NCBI GenBank assembly: GCA_030674155.1
Contig: CM060320.1
Span: 21,159,767 to 21,223,766 of the forward strand
Direction of reading: 5' to 3'
DNA: 64,000 nucleotides
From: Stramonita haemastoma
Taxonomy: Eukaryota; Mollusca; Gastropoda; Neogastropoda; Muricidae
This document shows, piece after piece, positions 1 through 12,192 of this stretch. The first letter of the stretch is position 1; every line of letters starts with the position of its first letter. A model generated the notes under the pieces. The model was not told the DNA's origin. It saw nothing but the letters and a program-made list of their open reading frames with translations, and made no database searches. The position numbers were made by a program, and so were the translations under genes.

Positions 1-164
1 CCTAGCAGACGACGTAATGCGAGATAACGGCATTGCTGAACGATAGAAGACGACGTTTTCGATTTCCGGATTTTTCGTTGACAAAAATCAGATTTTGATT
101 AATAAATCGTATTTCCGTATTTTCCAACTTTTTCCGGAACAAATACGGAAGGTGCACAGGTCTG
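1..164 (-). mobile_element. Terminal part of a DNA transposon cut by the window edge
   Basis: Ends at GGTGCACAGGTCTG (151-164). Its reverse complement matches the left end of the element at 21723-23389 over the whole 164 bases with a few differences. The other end is outside the window. Confidence 0.7.
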
Positions 165-587
165 CTATTTGTTAAATGTGGTATCAAAGGCACAAAAGAA
201 GGCCCCGACTAATGTTCTGTCAAAATATTACAAACGGCACAAAGATCTTTAATAATAAAAATACTGTACTCTTGGTTTATATCATGGGAACAGTATCAAA
301 AACAGACAGAATAAAATGTGGAAAAAAAAACACACCATAAATTACAATACCTATATTTATTTAGTTTATTAAATAAATATGAAAAAAAAGGAATAATGTC
401 GAGGAGTGAACATAGATGAACAGAGGTAAGGAGCTGGAGAGAAGAAAAAAAGAAAGGGTTTATCAGCATGCCTGTAGCTCCCACCATACCTTTCCTGAAA
501 ATGTACAAGAAATATAAAGCAATGTTAAAATCAATGTCTTTTACATTTTGAAAACAGCGATATTATGACGGGTGAATAGGTACATAC

Positions 588-657
588 CTGCCAGCTCACA
601 CGGGACGACAAGTTTTCCACAATCAAGCGATAATCAGTCCGAGTAGGAGGCCCATAT
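588..657 (-). CDS. SRSF4/5/6: SRSF exon 5: start of RRM2
   Basis: Acceptor TATATTTCAG, donor GTATGT, 70 nt. Encodes (K)[20 protein letters not shown] and SWQ. The invariant SWQDLKD motif of the SR pseudo-RRM is cut after Q by the intron; the next exon lies to the left of the window. Confidence 0.93.
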
Positions 658-1588
658 CTGAAATATAACAGGGGGCCCAGCGACTCGTAAATTATTTTCC
701 ACTGAAATTTAGCAAGTGCAAAGTTTCTGCTTCCCTTAAACCTTAACTACCAATGAATTGTTTCATGTTTACCAAAAAAAAAAAAAAAAAGAAAAAGAAA
801 AAAAGGGGAAGAGTTCCTCTGACAACAATTTTAGTCAGATTGGTGTATCTCACCTTATGAATTTTGTACCACTTTATGTCACAGCAGATTTCTCTGTGTG
901 AAATTCGGGCTACTCTCCCCGGGGAGAGTGCGTCGCCACAAGTGCAGTGCCTACCCAGTTTTTATTTCTTTTTCCTGTATGCAACTGTATTCGTTTCCCT
1001 GTCAGATGGCTTTTTTCTACAGAATTTTGCCAGGGTCAACCCCCTTTGCATTAAGAATCAAAATACCATGACTTCAGCCTGAATGTTCTTTTGATCCAAC
1101 AATTTCTGTGACTGCTGACATCTTACCTTCTAAATGTGCATCATGGTGCATTTATTTCAAAACCAAAAGGTCACCATTTCATCATGATTGCTCAATCTGA
1201 TCTGACAATTTCAATAAACTTTATCTTCATCTCAAGAATATGCATAAGAATCAAAATATCGCAACTTTATCCAGATGTCTTACTAGTTTAGGTTCAGGGT
1301 TTGAATAAGATATGAACATCCTTAACAACCCCCCCCCCCCCCCCCAATGTCAATTATCATTTATCATATGTTGGCAACTGTCAAAATACATGTAAAAAGT
1401 ACAGGCAATGTTCTTAGCAAGGGATTGGTTCCTGTTTTTGAAGCTGTCAGTATATTTCTTCTTTCCAATCTTTTTATATATATTTATTTAATTATTATTT
1501 TTAAATTGAACAGATCCCTATGTTTGTAATTGAGTAGTGAAAACATTTCATACATATCAAGGAGACAAACGACTTATGTTGAAGACAC

Positions 1589-1667
<79 letters not shown>

Positions 1668-2196
1668 GGGGGGGTGGGGGGGGGGGGGAATACTGACTGT
1701 TAAGAGAGGATAGAATCTATACCTTTAAATGATGAAGACACTACAGGAGTTCACATAAATCATAAATTGAAGGGAACTTTTTAAAAAAAAACCCTGATGA
1801 TCAGGGTCTAAGATTTTAAATAAATAAGTAAAATCTGTATCAATTCAATCATATCATTTAGAAGTTACTTGTTTTTTACATCTCATGTTCATGGAATTAT
1901 AAAATAATGCACAGATGGACTGTTCAAATCTGATTCAAACCCAATATGCTGTTTTAAAGCAAAATTATAAGAGGAAAATGTAAATTGCAAATAAAATTTA
2001 CAGGACCTGGGCACCCTGTAAACAGATTCCATTAAAAGTCTGCACACAATAAGCACATTTTAAAAAATCACACACAAGTACACCATTTAAGAACAGATAA
2101 TTGAAGTGCATTAGCATATACTGGAATGATTCATAGTTATTGGTAGAAATAAGAAAACATGGCAGATTTATTTTGACTGATACACAAAAATGTACA

Positions 2197-2267
<71 letters not shown>

Positions 2268-5200
2268 AGAGAAGAGAGAGAGAAACACAAACTTTTTGTG
2301 TTTAATGTAAATGCTTTTTTTTGCTAGAAAACTGTATCAGATTACACATTTTGTTTATCATGGCAAGATGGCTACTTTGTTAGCCAAATTTAAGTTGCTG
2401 ATAAAGGCACCATGCATTGATTTCTGGCACAAAACCATCTTTTGCTTAATTTCTTGAAATGACTGGCTATCAGAATGACTTTCTCAGTCAAGGCAGCTGT
2501 TGTATGATACTGCAGCATATCAAACTCAAAATAATTCTTCCATATAAGATACAACTGATATATCTGCAACTTGCATGTATCTTCTGGGTATGATTTGTTT
2601 TCAATCAGAAAAAAAGCAAGCCAAAGATACCATAAAAGCTGCTCAAGAACAAGTCAATTCCTCCATACAAAGCAAAACAATGTAAACATCCACAGTGCAA
2701 CTACTACACAATAAGGAAAATGGTCAAAGTTCAAGGGCCACACTCCCAGTACAGAGCACTTGCAGAGGTGGGGCAGGAGTGGGGAGTCTGGCATTCCAAC
2801 TTCCTGTGCACCACTTAACCCTAGTAGCGCTGTAATAACGGCAGCGGTACTAGGTGCTGCTGGCTGAATTAACAGCAGCCATTTTGATTTGCAGTAGGGT
2901 GGGGTCAAACAACTCCTGATATTGATATGTAAAACTAAACTAAGTGTGTAAAGTTGTAAATCACTGGAAAGCTTAGATAACAAGCTTTTAAAAGAGTGAA
3001 ATTTTATAGCAGCATGTAGTGTTTATGATAATGTAAAAAATAAATAAAGTTTAAAAACTGCGCGTGCACTACCAATCACTGTTGCGATGTCGGTGACCCA
3101 GATTGATTTTAACACGATATGCAATGTTGTTGCGGTGCAAAAATGTCATGATTCGATAAATACTGTCTCTTGACATAAGTTTGAAAAAATAAAGAGCTTC
3201 CGTGGCTTTATCGGTCGTCAAATACTCGAAAAGTCCAGCGAAATGAACGACGCGATCGCGATCGTCAATGGCGGTGAACACTTATTTCGTGCGAACTGGC
3301 GGCGTTCTATGACGAAAATACGACAATCGCTTGATTTCGTGTGATGCGAAGTACTCGACAGCATATAGAAATGACTTAAAAACAGTTATTTCGAAGCCGT
3401 GTTGCGTTAAAATAAAGTAAAACAATGTATGACATCGAAATCGCCCGGTAGCTATGAAGTGCTTTGGACAAAACTTAGCGCCGCTCGATTCAGTCCGATC
3501 GCGATCAATTTTTCCGAAGTTTTTCAAAAATATTTCACAATCCTTACCTTATCGTCTCTATTATCGTTTAATTCAACCAAATCCAGCCTCTAAAACTCCT
3601 CATCGCCGTCAATATCGTCAAAAAACTCGAAAAATACTTCGAGTGATACGAGCGCAAACACTTTGCCGCCATTTTGTTTTCAGGCGATCGACGTTCGTCC
3701 AAAAAAAATAAAAAATACACCTCTAAACCAATCAGAATCCTCGTTGCTTGCGACTGCGGACGACCTTCACCCATTTCTGCGGCCCTACAATGGCCTTCAC
3801 GTTCATTGGATGACCTTTGAAAGCGAAAGAAAGCCTTCAATTACGATCACCGACGTCATCGCGGAATATTCCGGGAGCCGCCAGAAAGCATTACTACGTC
3901 ACTCCGGAGTAATCCGGGAACAGCGCTACTAGGGTTAAGAGCCCATTTTCACAAATATACAAGGCAGGTTACTTCTAAAAAGTTGTTCTGTGATTACTGC
4001 AGTCTTTGCCTCAAGACAACAGTGTGATATGTATTACACACAGTGGTCATTTTTCAAGCCAAATCACACAAAATTTGTAACACATAGCAGCACAGAACAA
4101 TTTCCAGAAAGTACCAACTTTCACTTGTATACCTCCTTCTCCTCCATGGTCAGACCCACAGAATTATGAAAGAGAACCGACGCCTCCTCCATTATCAGAC
4201 TCATATAGGTCACGAAAGAGAACTGTTCCAATGTATAATAATAATAAAGAAAATCACTGTTTACCACTGTATACATGCACATGGAAATGTACACTAGCAT
4301 ACATTACAATGCACATGGAAATATACACACAAGTACACATGCAGTTACACAATTATGATCACTGTCACCACTAATCATGTAAATAAATGCAAGCACACAC
4401 ACCTTCCGAAGAAAGTGAGAGAAAATATTCAAAGATGATAAAGTGAACAAGTGACTAAGGGCATCTGCACAGCTGTCAATATGACTACCAATATCATCAC
4501 TTCACACATGCACTTTGCGCATGCTCACGCTTGCATAAAAGAAAAGGGACAGACTCAGATCCAGACACACACACAAACACACAGAGCATGTATTTGCAAA
4601 CCTATACAAGCACATTTCACCTATATCTCCAGGTGTTGCAGACGACAAGGCACATTACAAAAGCATGTCTGCACCCAGCCACCCATACAGGCATAAAATG
4701 AAGAGGAAAAGGTGCATCCCCCTTCTATGAAAGGTTTCCTGTGCCTTCAGATAAGACTGTTCTATTGATACATATTGTGAAAAAATGTCAAACCAACTAC
4801 AGACTAGGCCTCCATGACGAAAGACAATTTCGGACACAGCACTATATACAACAGTGCCCAGTCATGAAGGAAGGAATATTTACTGAAAAAATATTTTCCA
4901 TTTTACCTGGGATGCTTAGTTTAAAAAAAAAAAAATCCTGGAAAGAAACTGGCAGGCAAAAAACAGAGAAGTTGCACCAATGCAGGCATAGAAAACTATG
5001 ACCCAAAAGATAGTATACCATAACACTTTATATTAACCCCTTTGCTGCAGTGCCCATAAAACGCTCACTAACAGCTATTCTAAGAGGATTTTGCTTTTGA
5101 GGCAAGATGTAGGGTAACAAGCAACAAAACACTGACACTTGGATAACAGAATAATGCTGCTCAAAGGTACTCCACAAAGACATGTCAGTGGATTCACTGG

Positions 5201-8200
5201 AAAACTGATCTAAAGAAATAAAAAACAACAACAAAAAAAACAAACCCTCCTGTCATGTTAATTGCAGCTTTTTCATGTCACTGCACACTTTTACAACACC
5301 CTGAGGTATGATGGCTAAACCATTAAAGGGCGCTGAAAAGTTAAACACAGTTAAATATGAAAACGTTAAATACTATTTTTCCAATTACATGGACTGTGAT
5401 GAAAACTCTTACTATTATCTTTAACATCTCTAGTGACCTACTTGTCCCAGCCGGATCTTCTTGAAGATCCACCTCCATAATAACTGCTGCCGCCACCACC
5501 ACCTCCTCGAGATGTTCCGCGAGCATGTTCAATGATGACTCTGAAATGTGGAAAAGCAAAAAAATTCAGAGAAAGCAACAGTAACAGATTAGAACTGGAT
5601 AGAAACAAAATCAAAGCCAACAAATTTAAAGCAAAAAAAAGTAAAAATGTGCAGTAGGTCTATAAGAGTACATGTTAAGGCTAGACAGAGGTCCAAAGTC
5701 TTTTTTTTGTTTGTTTTTGTTTTGTTAAGAATTAAAAATTGCTGGATAAATTTATGGGATCTTCCTGTATCACTTTAACTCCCCTACTACTGGCGGCGGG
5801 TTGACCCGCCCGCTTACTACTTGGTCCGCGAAGCCGTGGGCGGGTGTGCCCGCCGAATACCTGGGAACACCTGGTGTCTCCCTTTGCGCTATTTATACAC
5901 CATGGTCATACACCCTTTATCCCTTTGGACATGCGCAGTGGCTCCCAAATAGAGTTAGCTGCCGCCATTTGCAATTTTGTCTTCAGTGGATCGATTTTTG
6001 TGCTGTTTTTTGCGATTTTACGGCGATGTCATCGAGTGACGAGTTATGGAGGGAAGCCCATCAAGATGGCGACAGCTACAGCAAACTTTTTGGAGGATTT
6101 TCTGTGAATAAAACAGTGGAATCTGAACTTATGTGGACTGAAATGGACTTAGAAGCTGCACAGACGATGCAGGAGTTGCAGAGTGGAATCGAAGTGCTGT
6201 GTTTACGGACAGTTCGAGTGATGAAGATGACAATGGCAGTGACGTAAATAACGATCTTGCCGAGGGGAACATGTGACTGTTGCTGGTTGAAAATGAAAGA
6301 ATTACGTGAAAATAGTGGCTCCAGAAACTTAAAAAACGATGCTAGTGACTGGTGAGATGTACAATGTTTGTTTTTTTTCTCGGTTTTTCACTGACGAAGT
6401 GCAAAATAAAATTGGAACTAACCATGATCCGATTTCAATGGCTGTTTGTTCGTCAGCCTGTATGCTTGTTTGCGAGTGTGTTTGCATGTTATTCTAGCAT
6501 TATCTGATCATTTTCATTTATTTTCCATGCATGCATGTTTGATTTTAGTTTACTTCATCATGATGATTCTTTACCGCTTGAAGTACTCGTATTAAAAAAA
6601 AAAATATTGAGTAACCACCATCGCCAACAACAACCACAACATCATCACCATCAGCATTCAACATCAACAAGTCACACAAGAGTCAGATGAAGAAATATGT
6701 TTCTTTCTTCAAAACTACACAAGCACAGAAAGTTTCATGCAAATGTGTCTTTATTTCGATTTTTTATGATTTTTTAACTCTCCTACTACCGCCGGCGGGT
6801 TGACCCGCCCGCTTACTACTTGGTCCGCGAAGCCGCGGGCGGGTGTACCGCCGAATACCTGGGAACACCCAGTGTCTCCCTTTGCGCTATTTATACACCA
6901 TGGTCATACACCCTTTATCCCTTTGGGCATGCGCAGTGGCTCCCAAATAGAGTTAGCTGCCGCCATTTGCAATTTTGTCTTCGGTGGATCGATTTTTGTG
7001 CTGTTTTTTGCGATTTTACGGCGATGTCATCGAGTGACGAGTTATGGAGGGAAGCCCATCAAGATGGCGACGGCTACAGCGAACTTTTTGGAGGATTTTC
7101 TGTGAATAAAACAGTGGAATCTGAACTTATGTGGACTGAAATGGACTTATAAGCTGCACAGACGATGCAGGAGTTGCAGAGTGGAATCGAAGTGCTGTGT
7201 TTACGGACAGTTCGAGTGATGAAGATGACAATAGCAGTGACGTAAATAACGATCTTGCCGAGGGGAACATGTGACTGTTGCTGGTTGAAAATGAAAGAAT
7301 TACGTGAAAATAGTGGCTCCAGAAACTTAAAAAACGATGCTAGTGACTGGTGAGATGTACAATGTTTTTTTTTCTCGGTTTTTCACTGACGAAGTGCAAA
7401 ATAAAATTGGAACTAACCATGATCCGATTTCAATGGCTGTTTGTTCGTCAGCCTGTATGCTTGTTTGCGAGTGTGTTTGCATGTTATTCTAGCATTATCT
7501 GATCATTTTCATTTATTTTCCATGCAGGCATGTTTGATTTTAGTTTACTTCATCATGATGATTCTTTACCGCTTGAAGTACTCTTATTAAAAAAAAAAAA
7601 ATTGAGTAACCACCGTCGCCAACAACAACCACAACATCTTCACCATCAGCATTCAACAACAACAAGTCACACAAGAGTCAGATGAAGAAATATGTTTCTT
7701 TCTTCAAAACTACACAAGCACAGAAAGTTTCATGCAAATGTGTCTTTATTTCGATTTTTTATGATTTTTTAAAGTCAGTAGGTGTGAAACTGATGGGCAC
7801 TGGTGAAATTACTTGGTATGCAGTGGTGAGTAAGAGAAACAGAACTCGGTAGTAGGAGAGTTAAAGTCAGTAGGTGTGAAACTGATGGGCACTGGTGAAA
7901 TTACTTGGTATGCAGTGGTGAGTAAGAGAAACGGAACTTGGTAGTAGGAGAGTTAAAGAATTGACGTGGTAAAACATGTCTGTAGAAACAAGTTTCTTCT
8001 ATTTGTTACAGACAAAAAGGTTTAGGAGTTAAAAAAAAAAGTTTTAGCAGCCATATTGGATTGGCAACAATCCAGAAAACTAGAGTAATTCTTTGATTTT
8101 TATGGTTTACAAGTGATGCCCTTTCAATATATGGCATAATTTTTAACATGGGCTTGTTAACAAAATTTCAGTTTCAACCCCCATGTCCCTCTTTGTTTAA

Positions 8201-9189
8201 CAAAATGCCCCCCGCCCCTGCAAAAAAACGCAACAACTCGAGCATAAAAAAATCCATAACAAATGTCAACTAGTTTCTATTCTTGTACTTCCCTTCTGAC
8301 TTACAGCACAGTGAAAACTGTTCTAACCGTCACCCAATATTCAATGTTCACATAAATGCATAAAATTTAGCAAGTGTATCCTACAAAATATACCAGTTTT
8401 TATTTCACACAGTTTTAAACAGAATTATCTCAAACATACCTTTCACCACAGAGATCTTTGCCATTAAGCTCATATACAGCGTCATCTGCATCTCTGTAGT
8501 CCTCAAATTCCTGCCAATGACACATACAAAGAAAAGATTATAGCAAACAGTAAAATGCGTCAAATGCATATATTTCAAGAAAGTCTTGTCTGACAAATTT
8601 GCAACAACATTTCTCAAAAGTTTTTTTCCAGTGCCGTGGGAAAGGGAAGAGAGACAAAACCTCAAATTTTATACAAAACCAAAGTTTTCACATACATTTA
8701 AGACCCCGAAAAAGGTGTCCAAGTTTTGCAAAAGCTTTTAGAAATCTTAAACTGTGAAACTCCACCAGCAAGGTGGAGAATATTTCTTGCCTTGTAAGCA
8801 ACCATACCTATCTTTTATTATTTTTTTTTTTGTTTCTCTGTATTTACTCATATAATGTAATACCCCCCCCAAAAGCATAGATGAAAATATGTTTATTAGC
8901 TATAAAAGTAAATACAATAAACTTTTAAATCCTACAATCTTTGTATGGTTTTATTATTTTGTGTGTGTAGAATATAATAAGGCCAAAACAGCTCATCACA
9001 GAATTATTAACCGGTTTCCCAGCAATTCCGCCAAGTCTGTGTTCCAACTAAAACAGAAATACTTACCACAAACCCATATCCATTTTTCAACATGATGTCA
9101 TTAATTCTTCCATAGCCACGGAAAAATCTTTCCACATCCTTTTCCCTGGCTTGATAGGGCAAACGACCGATGTACACTCTAGTGCCCAT
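588..9189 (-). CDS. SRSF4/5/6: SR splicing factor, SRSF4/5/6 (B52/SRp55) group, 5' part; overall gene
   Basis: Spliced coding sequence on the minus strand: exons 9067-9189, 8440-8510, 5442-5540 and 588-657, all with GT-AG borders and matching phases. It continues beyond the left edge. The product opens with [20 protein letters not shown], a typical RRM1 RNP2 (VYIGRL), followed by RNP1 ([17 protein letters not shown]), then [19 protein letters not shown], a glycine-serine hinge, and [20 protein letters not shown], the hallmark junction into the pseudo-RRM2 of SRSF4/5/6. The family binds exonic enhancers, recruits U1/U2AF in the nucleus and shuttles. RRM2 remainder and the RS tail lie outside the window. 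I cannot choose between vertebrate paralogues; invertebrates normally have one member. Identification is very secure. Confidence 0.95.
1570..1690. repeat. (GA)n microsatellite followed by G-run
   Basis: Interrupted GA repeat running into GGGGGGTGGGGG. Confidence 0.9.
2202..2283. repeat. (GA)n microsatellite
   Basis: Nearly pure GA dinucleotide tract. Confidence 0.95.
2819..3934. mobile_element. piggyBac-like non-autonomous element, family 1, copy A
   Basis: 1116 bp with perfect TIRs CCCTAGTAGCGCTG/CAGCGCTACTAGGG and TTAA on both sides (2815-2818, 3935-3938). TTAA duplication and CCC-starting ends are the piggyBac signature. Small open frames inside are not conserved as coding; I see no DDD transposase. 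Confidence 0.85.
5442..5540 (-). CDS. SRSF4/5/6: SRSF exon 4: end of RRM1 and glycine-rich hinge
   Basis: 99 nt, donor GTAGGT. Encodes [12 protein letters not shown], a run of six glycines, then [15 protein letters not shown]. The apparent stop read straight through (DK-stop) is an artefact of reading into the intron: the donor splits the lysine codon AA|A. Confidence 0.93.
5779..7952. mobile_element. piggyBac-like element family 2, outer copy (split by nested insertion)
   Basis: Left part 5779-6773 and right part 7865-7952, flanked by TTAA at 5775-5778 and 7953-7956. Ends CTCCCCTACTACTGG and GTAGTAGGAGAG. Without the insert it is about 1.09 kb. It contains an open frame from 6026 ([20 protein letters not shown]) followed in another frame by [18 protein letters not shown] residues. 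The acidic stretch could be a remnant of a transposase N-terminus, but this is a guess. Confidence 0.85.
6778..7860. mobile_element. piggyBac-like element family 2, inner copy (intact)
   Basis: 1083 bp, ends CTCTCCTACTACCG/CGAGTTCTG... side reading CGGTAGTAGGAGAG, flanked by TTAA at 6774-6777 and 7861-7864. Nearly identical to the outer copy; the frame corresponding to 6026 has a stop after EMDL here. Confidence 0.88.
8440..8510 (-). CDS. SRSF4/5/6: SRSF exon 3: second half of RRM1
   Basis: 71 nt from acceptor TTGGCAG to donor GTATGT. It encodes [20 protein letters not shown] and CGE, plus two bases of an arginine codon. This block is close to identical with RRM1 of SR proteins in many animals. 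Confidence 0.95.
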
Positions 9190-9190
9190 T
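9067..9190 (-). CDS. SRSF4/5/6: SRSF exon 2: start codon and first half of RRM1
   Basis: Acceptor TTCTGTTCCAG is followed by A and then ATG at 9189. It encodes 41 residues ending GYGFV, just inside RNP1, with donor GTAAGT (phase 0). Aromatic RNP residues are intact (VYIGRL; GYGFV). Confidence 0.95.
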
Positions 9191-9290
9191 CTGGAACAGA
9201 AATACACACAATATGTAAAAGCACATACTTTCTTAGTGAAAAAAATCTAAAGCTTTAACGCTTTAGTTAAGGAAGCAAAAATATCATTTC

Positions 9291-9293
<3 letters not shown>

Positions 9294-9368
<75 letters not shown>
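9294..9368. repeat. (GA)n microsatellite
   Basis: GA tract 100 bases upstream of SRSF exon 2 in transcript direction, where it reads as a CT-rich run. Confidence 0.95.
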
Positions 9369-9372
<4 letters not shown>

Positions 9373-9731
9373 CACTGCTTGATGCAAGCGCTCTTCACAA
9401 TGAATGCATACAAGTCAGTCAGTATTTGCTATTGGTGACAAAATAGGGGACTTGGTGCAAAAAAAAGTCTGTGAAGCTGATATTTTGTGTCAGCATACTT
9501 GGACAACTCTTGGCTAATAGTTCATAAAAATAGACTGCTGTTCAGTTACATAATCCAGAATAACATCTCTTCCCAAAGGCAACTTTTATTACACTGAGAC
9601 ACCACCTATGCTTTTTATAAGAGATAGATAATATAACTTTAATTTGATAGTACAATAAAAAAGAGTGTTGTTTACCGACTATTAAGATGGATTTGAAAAA
9701 AAAAAAAGGTGGGGGTTGATCATTCAATTAA

Positions 9732-10517
9732 CCCTTTGACTGCCCATATAAAGAACTAGAACCTGAATCTGCTCTGCCAAAGGACTTTTGCCCAAATGGG
9801 GTAATAATTCACCAAAAAATCTAGCATCTAAACTACCAACGCCGCCGCGGTAGTCTAGTGGTAAGGGCGTTGGACTCGTAATCTAAAGGTTGCGGGTTCG
9901 ATCCCAGCTTTCGGCTATGGCGTTGTGCCCTTGGAAAAGGCACTTTACGGCTATTTTCTCACCCCACCCAGGTGTGAAAGGGGTACCAACCTTGTGTTGG
10001 GGGTTAACCCTGCGATAGACTGGCGTCCTATCCAGGGGGGAGTCTACGACTCTCAGTCGCTTAACGCCACAGAAACCGGGATAAGCACCGGCCTGATGAG
10101 CCTTAAGGCTCGGGACAGACTTTAACTTTTTTAAACTACCAACAATTTGATATTGACATGTGTACAACTTTTGCACAGAATTGAATTCTGCAATAAACCA
10201 AACTAATTTGAAGGCCAAGTTGGAATTTATAAACATGCCTGAATCATCCAAAAATAAACAAATAAAAAATAGAAAACTGCTCCAGTCAACCAATGAAACT
10301 GAAGAAAAAACAGACTTTCCGTCCACGCAACGGGATTTCCCAACCATATATGGGTAGAGGGAATCCCACACAAGCTTAAAATATCACTTGTTTTGGAATG
10401 GACCTTAAAACGAAGTTAGGAAAATTCGGAAAATCGGTGTACGTCATATGACGTGGTAAGGCACTGGGAGTGCGCTATCAGTAGCACGTCATATGACGTG
10501 CTAAGGCAGTCAACGGG
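9732..10517. mobile_element. piggyBac-like element family 4 with SINE inside
   Basis: TTAA at 9728-9731 and 10518-10521; ends CCCTTTGACTGCC and GGCAGTCAACGGG pair with one mismatch. 786 bp including a 291-bp SINE and its duplication. The right end carries two copies of the palindrome ACGTCATATGACGT. Confidence 0.75.
9841..10131 (+). mobile_element. tRNA-derived SINE, full length, 12-bp TSD
   Basis: Head resembles a tRNA with A box TAGTCTAGTGG and B box GGTTCGATCCC (9844-9916; anticodon loop CTCGTAA, Thr-like CGT). The body contains ACTGGCGTCCTATCCAGGG and CGGCCTGATGAGCC, which recall the deeply conserved Nin-type SINE core. Flanked by TAAACTACCAAC (9829-9840, 10132-10143). Confidence 0.85.
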
Positions 10518-10707
10518 TTAATTACATAGGTCACCATAAGTTGGCATAACGCTGGTTACCAACCTCGTGACACTTTCATCACACAGCTCAAACTCTGGAT
10601 TACGCTTCACACACTTTCATAGTACTTACTTTAAGCAGGCTTTATTTTGACTGATGAAACAACCATTTCATTACAAAAACATTTAAAGAGAAAATGGAGA
10701 TGAAAAT

Positions 10708-11036
10708 TGCAGATGGTAACAGTGTTGGCAATTTGAAGACCCGGTTCGAGTCTGGTCGATGAAATTTTCTTCCTGGAGTTAACATCAGTGCTGACTCCAC
10801 TCTCCCCAAAAGTCCTTCGGATGAGACTTTAAACCGAGGCCCCGTGTGCGAACGCACGCAGAACATCTTGCGCACACGTTAAATCCTGTTCCGCTTTTCG
10901 TAAGAGTAGGCCATCGTGTGCCGGTGGGAACAGATGACAATATTTACAAAACTGCATACACACGGGGACCGGATGAAAAAAAGCACATGATTGCTTATTC
11001 TGTTATCCTCGATATAAAAGAATAAATAAAATAAAA
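10708..11036 (+). mobile_element. SINE family B, copy 1
   Basis: B box GGTTCGAGTCT, then GGAGTTAACATCAGTGCTGA, CCGAGGCCCCGTGTG, AACATCTTGC and an A-rich end with AATAAA. Shares all these blocks with 38706-39020, 42204-42352 and 55636-55976. The tRNA-like head is truncated. Confidence 0.75.
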
Positions 11037-12192
11037 ATAAAATGTTACTTGAGACACCAAGCGTAGCTGACAACTGAAACGGTGAAAGACATCTAGATTG
11101 TCACCAACACAATGAAAGAATTCCTAGTGTTTTTGGAGGTGCCATTTTATGTTTCTGGACAGCACCAGAACATTTTTCAGGGCAACCATCTGATCTAAAA
11201 GGGGGTGGGTGGTGGGTGATGATCTGGCAGTTTTATGTCAGGAAAAACTGTTTTTTTTGTTTCTGTGGCTGGAGGAATCCCATGCATAGGTTGTTTACGT
11301 CATCCACGTATCCGATGTAGCCTTCATATGAAACATTTTCATTCAATATATTCAACAGAATATTTGTATTCTCTGATTATATATCCCTTACAGAAAACGT
11401 TTTCAATTGGACCTATTAAAATCCAGATTGGTCTTGTCAATGTCATGGATACACATATTTTCACACAAACGTGTCATTAGCACCTTTCTGTTCATGTTCT
11501 TTGCCTTTCATTCAAGTTCAAAGCTTCATGCAACTCAAGCGCTTGTGGAGCACAGATCCTGTTGAAGGCGGCAGAGAAAGGAAAAAAGTGGCGAAAAGCC
11601 GATGAGGTTTTATAGCAGGCGTATGGTCCACCACCACGTGTTCGACTTCTTTGTTTGACTGTTTGACTTTGTTTTGATATCACGATGTGTAGTAATGAAG
11701 CTTAAAATACACAGAAATCAGAACATTGTACAAATACACGTTGCACTCAATTTTGCAGCAACATTAATTAAACAGAAAAGTTTTTATTTTGAAAAGCTTT
11801 TCGGGGTACAACCACGGTGTTAATATGACATGAGACTAGGGCCTAGATATGAACTTCAACTGAAATATTTTCTTAATGAAAGTTCGTTGCATAAATTCTA
11901 AGTGCATTCCGTAACGGTTTTGGGTGGGATATAACTTATACAATAGCAACATTAGTAAAATAGCAAACTATTCTAAATTTAAAGAAAAACCCTCTCGAAC
12001 AGCTCGTAATCTCGACGGCTACAGCAACACAGATTACTTCAGTTCCGAATGCTTTGTAGGCTATTTCCGCCCAAAACATTAAGTGTTTGCCATAGAATCT
12101 TCACATCAACTACTAAGTAGCAAACATTGGCAGTGTTCTAAACTAAAATGTAAAGAAAATGCATTTTCTAGCTGTTAGCTGCAAATACTTAC

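Larger units (their letters stand above)
658..5441 (-). other. SRSF intron 4 (4.8 kb)
   Basis: Holds simple repeats (poly-C near 1330, GA tracts near 1590-1680 and 2202-2283), a complete TTAA-flanked element at 2819-3934, and otherwise unremarkable AT-rich sequence. I see no conserved cassette exon in it, though SR genes often carry poison exons and I cannot rule one out by eye. Confidence 0.6.
5541..8439 (-). other. SRSF intron 3 (2.9 kb)
   Basis: About three quarters of this intron is the nested pair of TTAA elements at 5779-7952. The remainder is AT-rich with no supported feature. Confidence 0.65.
9191..12192 (-). other. SRSF intron 1 (3.0 kb)
   Basis: Contains a GA tract (9294-9368), a TTAA element (9732-10517) that carries a SINE inside it, and a second SINE (10708-11036). 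The 11.1-12.1 kb stretch shows nothing I can name. Confidence 0.5.

Noticed and set aside
3454..3840. Overlapping frames on both strands in family-1 elements, present in both copies
   Set aside because: Their conservation is explained by recent copying of the whole element; frames on both strands are equally kept and none shows a domain.
5033..5335. TTAACCCCTTTGCTGCAGTGCC as the end of another TTAA element
   Set aside because: Similar to family 3 ends, but no matching inverted end is found before the next TTAA; at most a solo fragment.
9844..9916. tRNA-Thr-like gene
   Set aside because: Both pol III boxes are present but the sequence continues into a SINE body and is bounded by a target duplication, so it is the SINE head.
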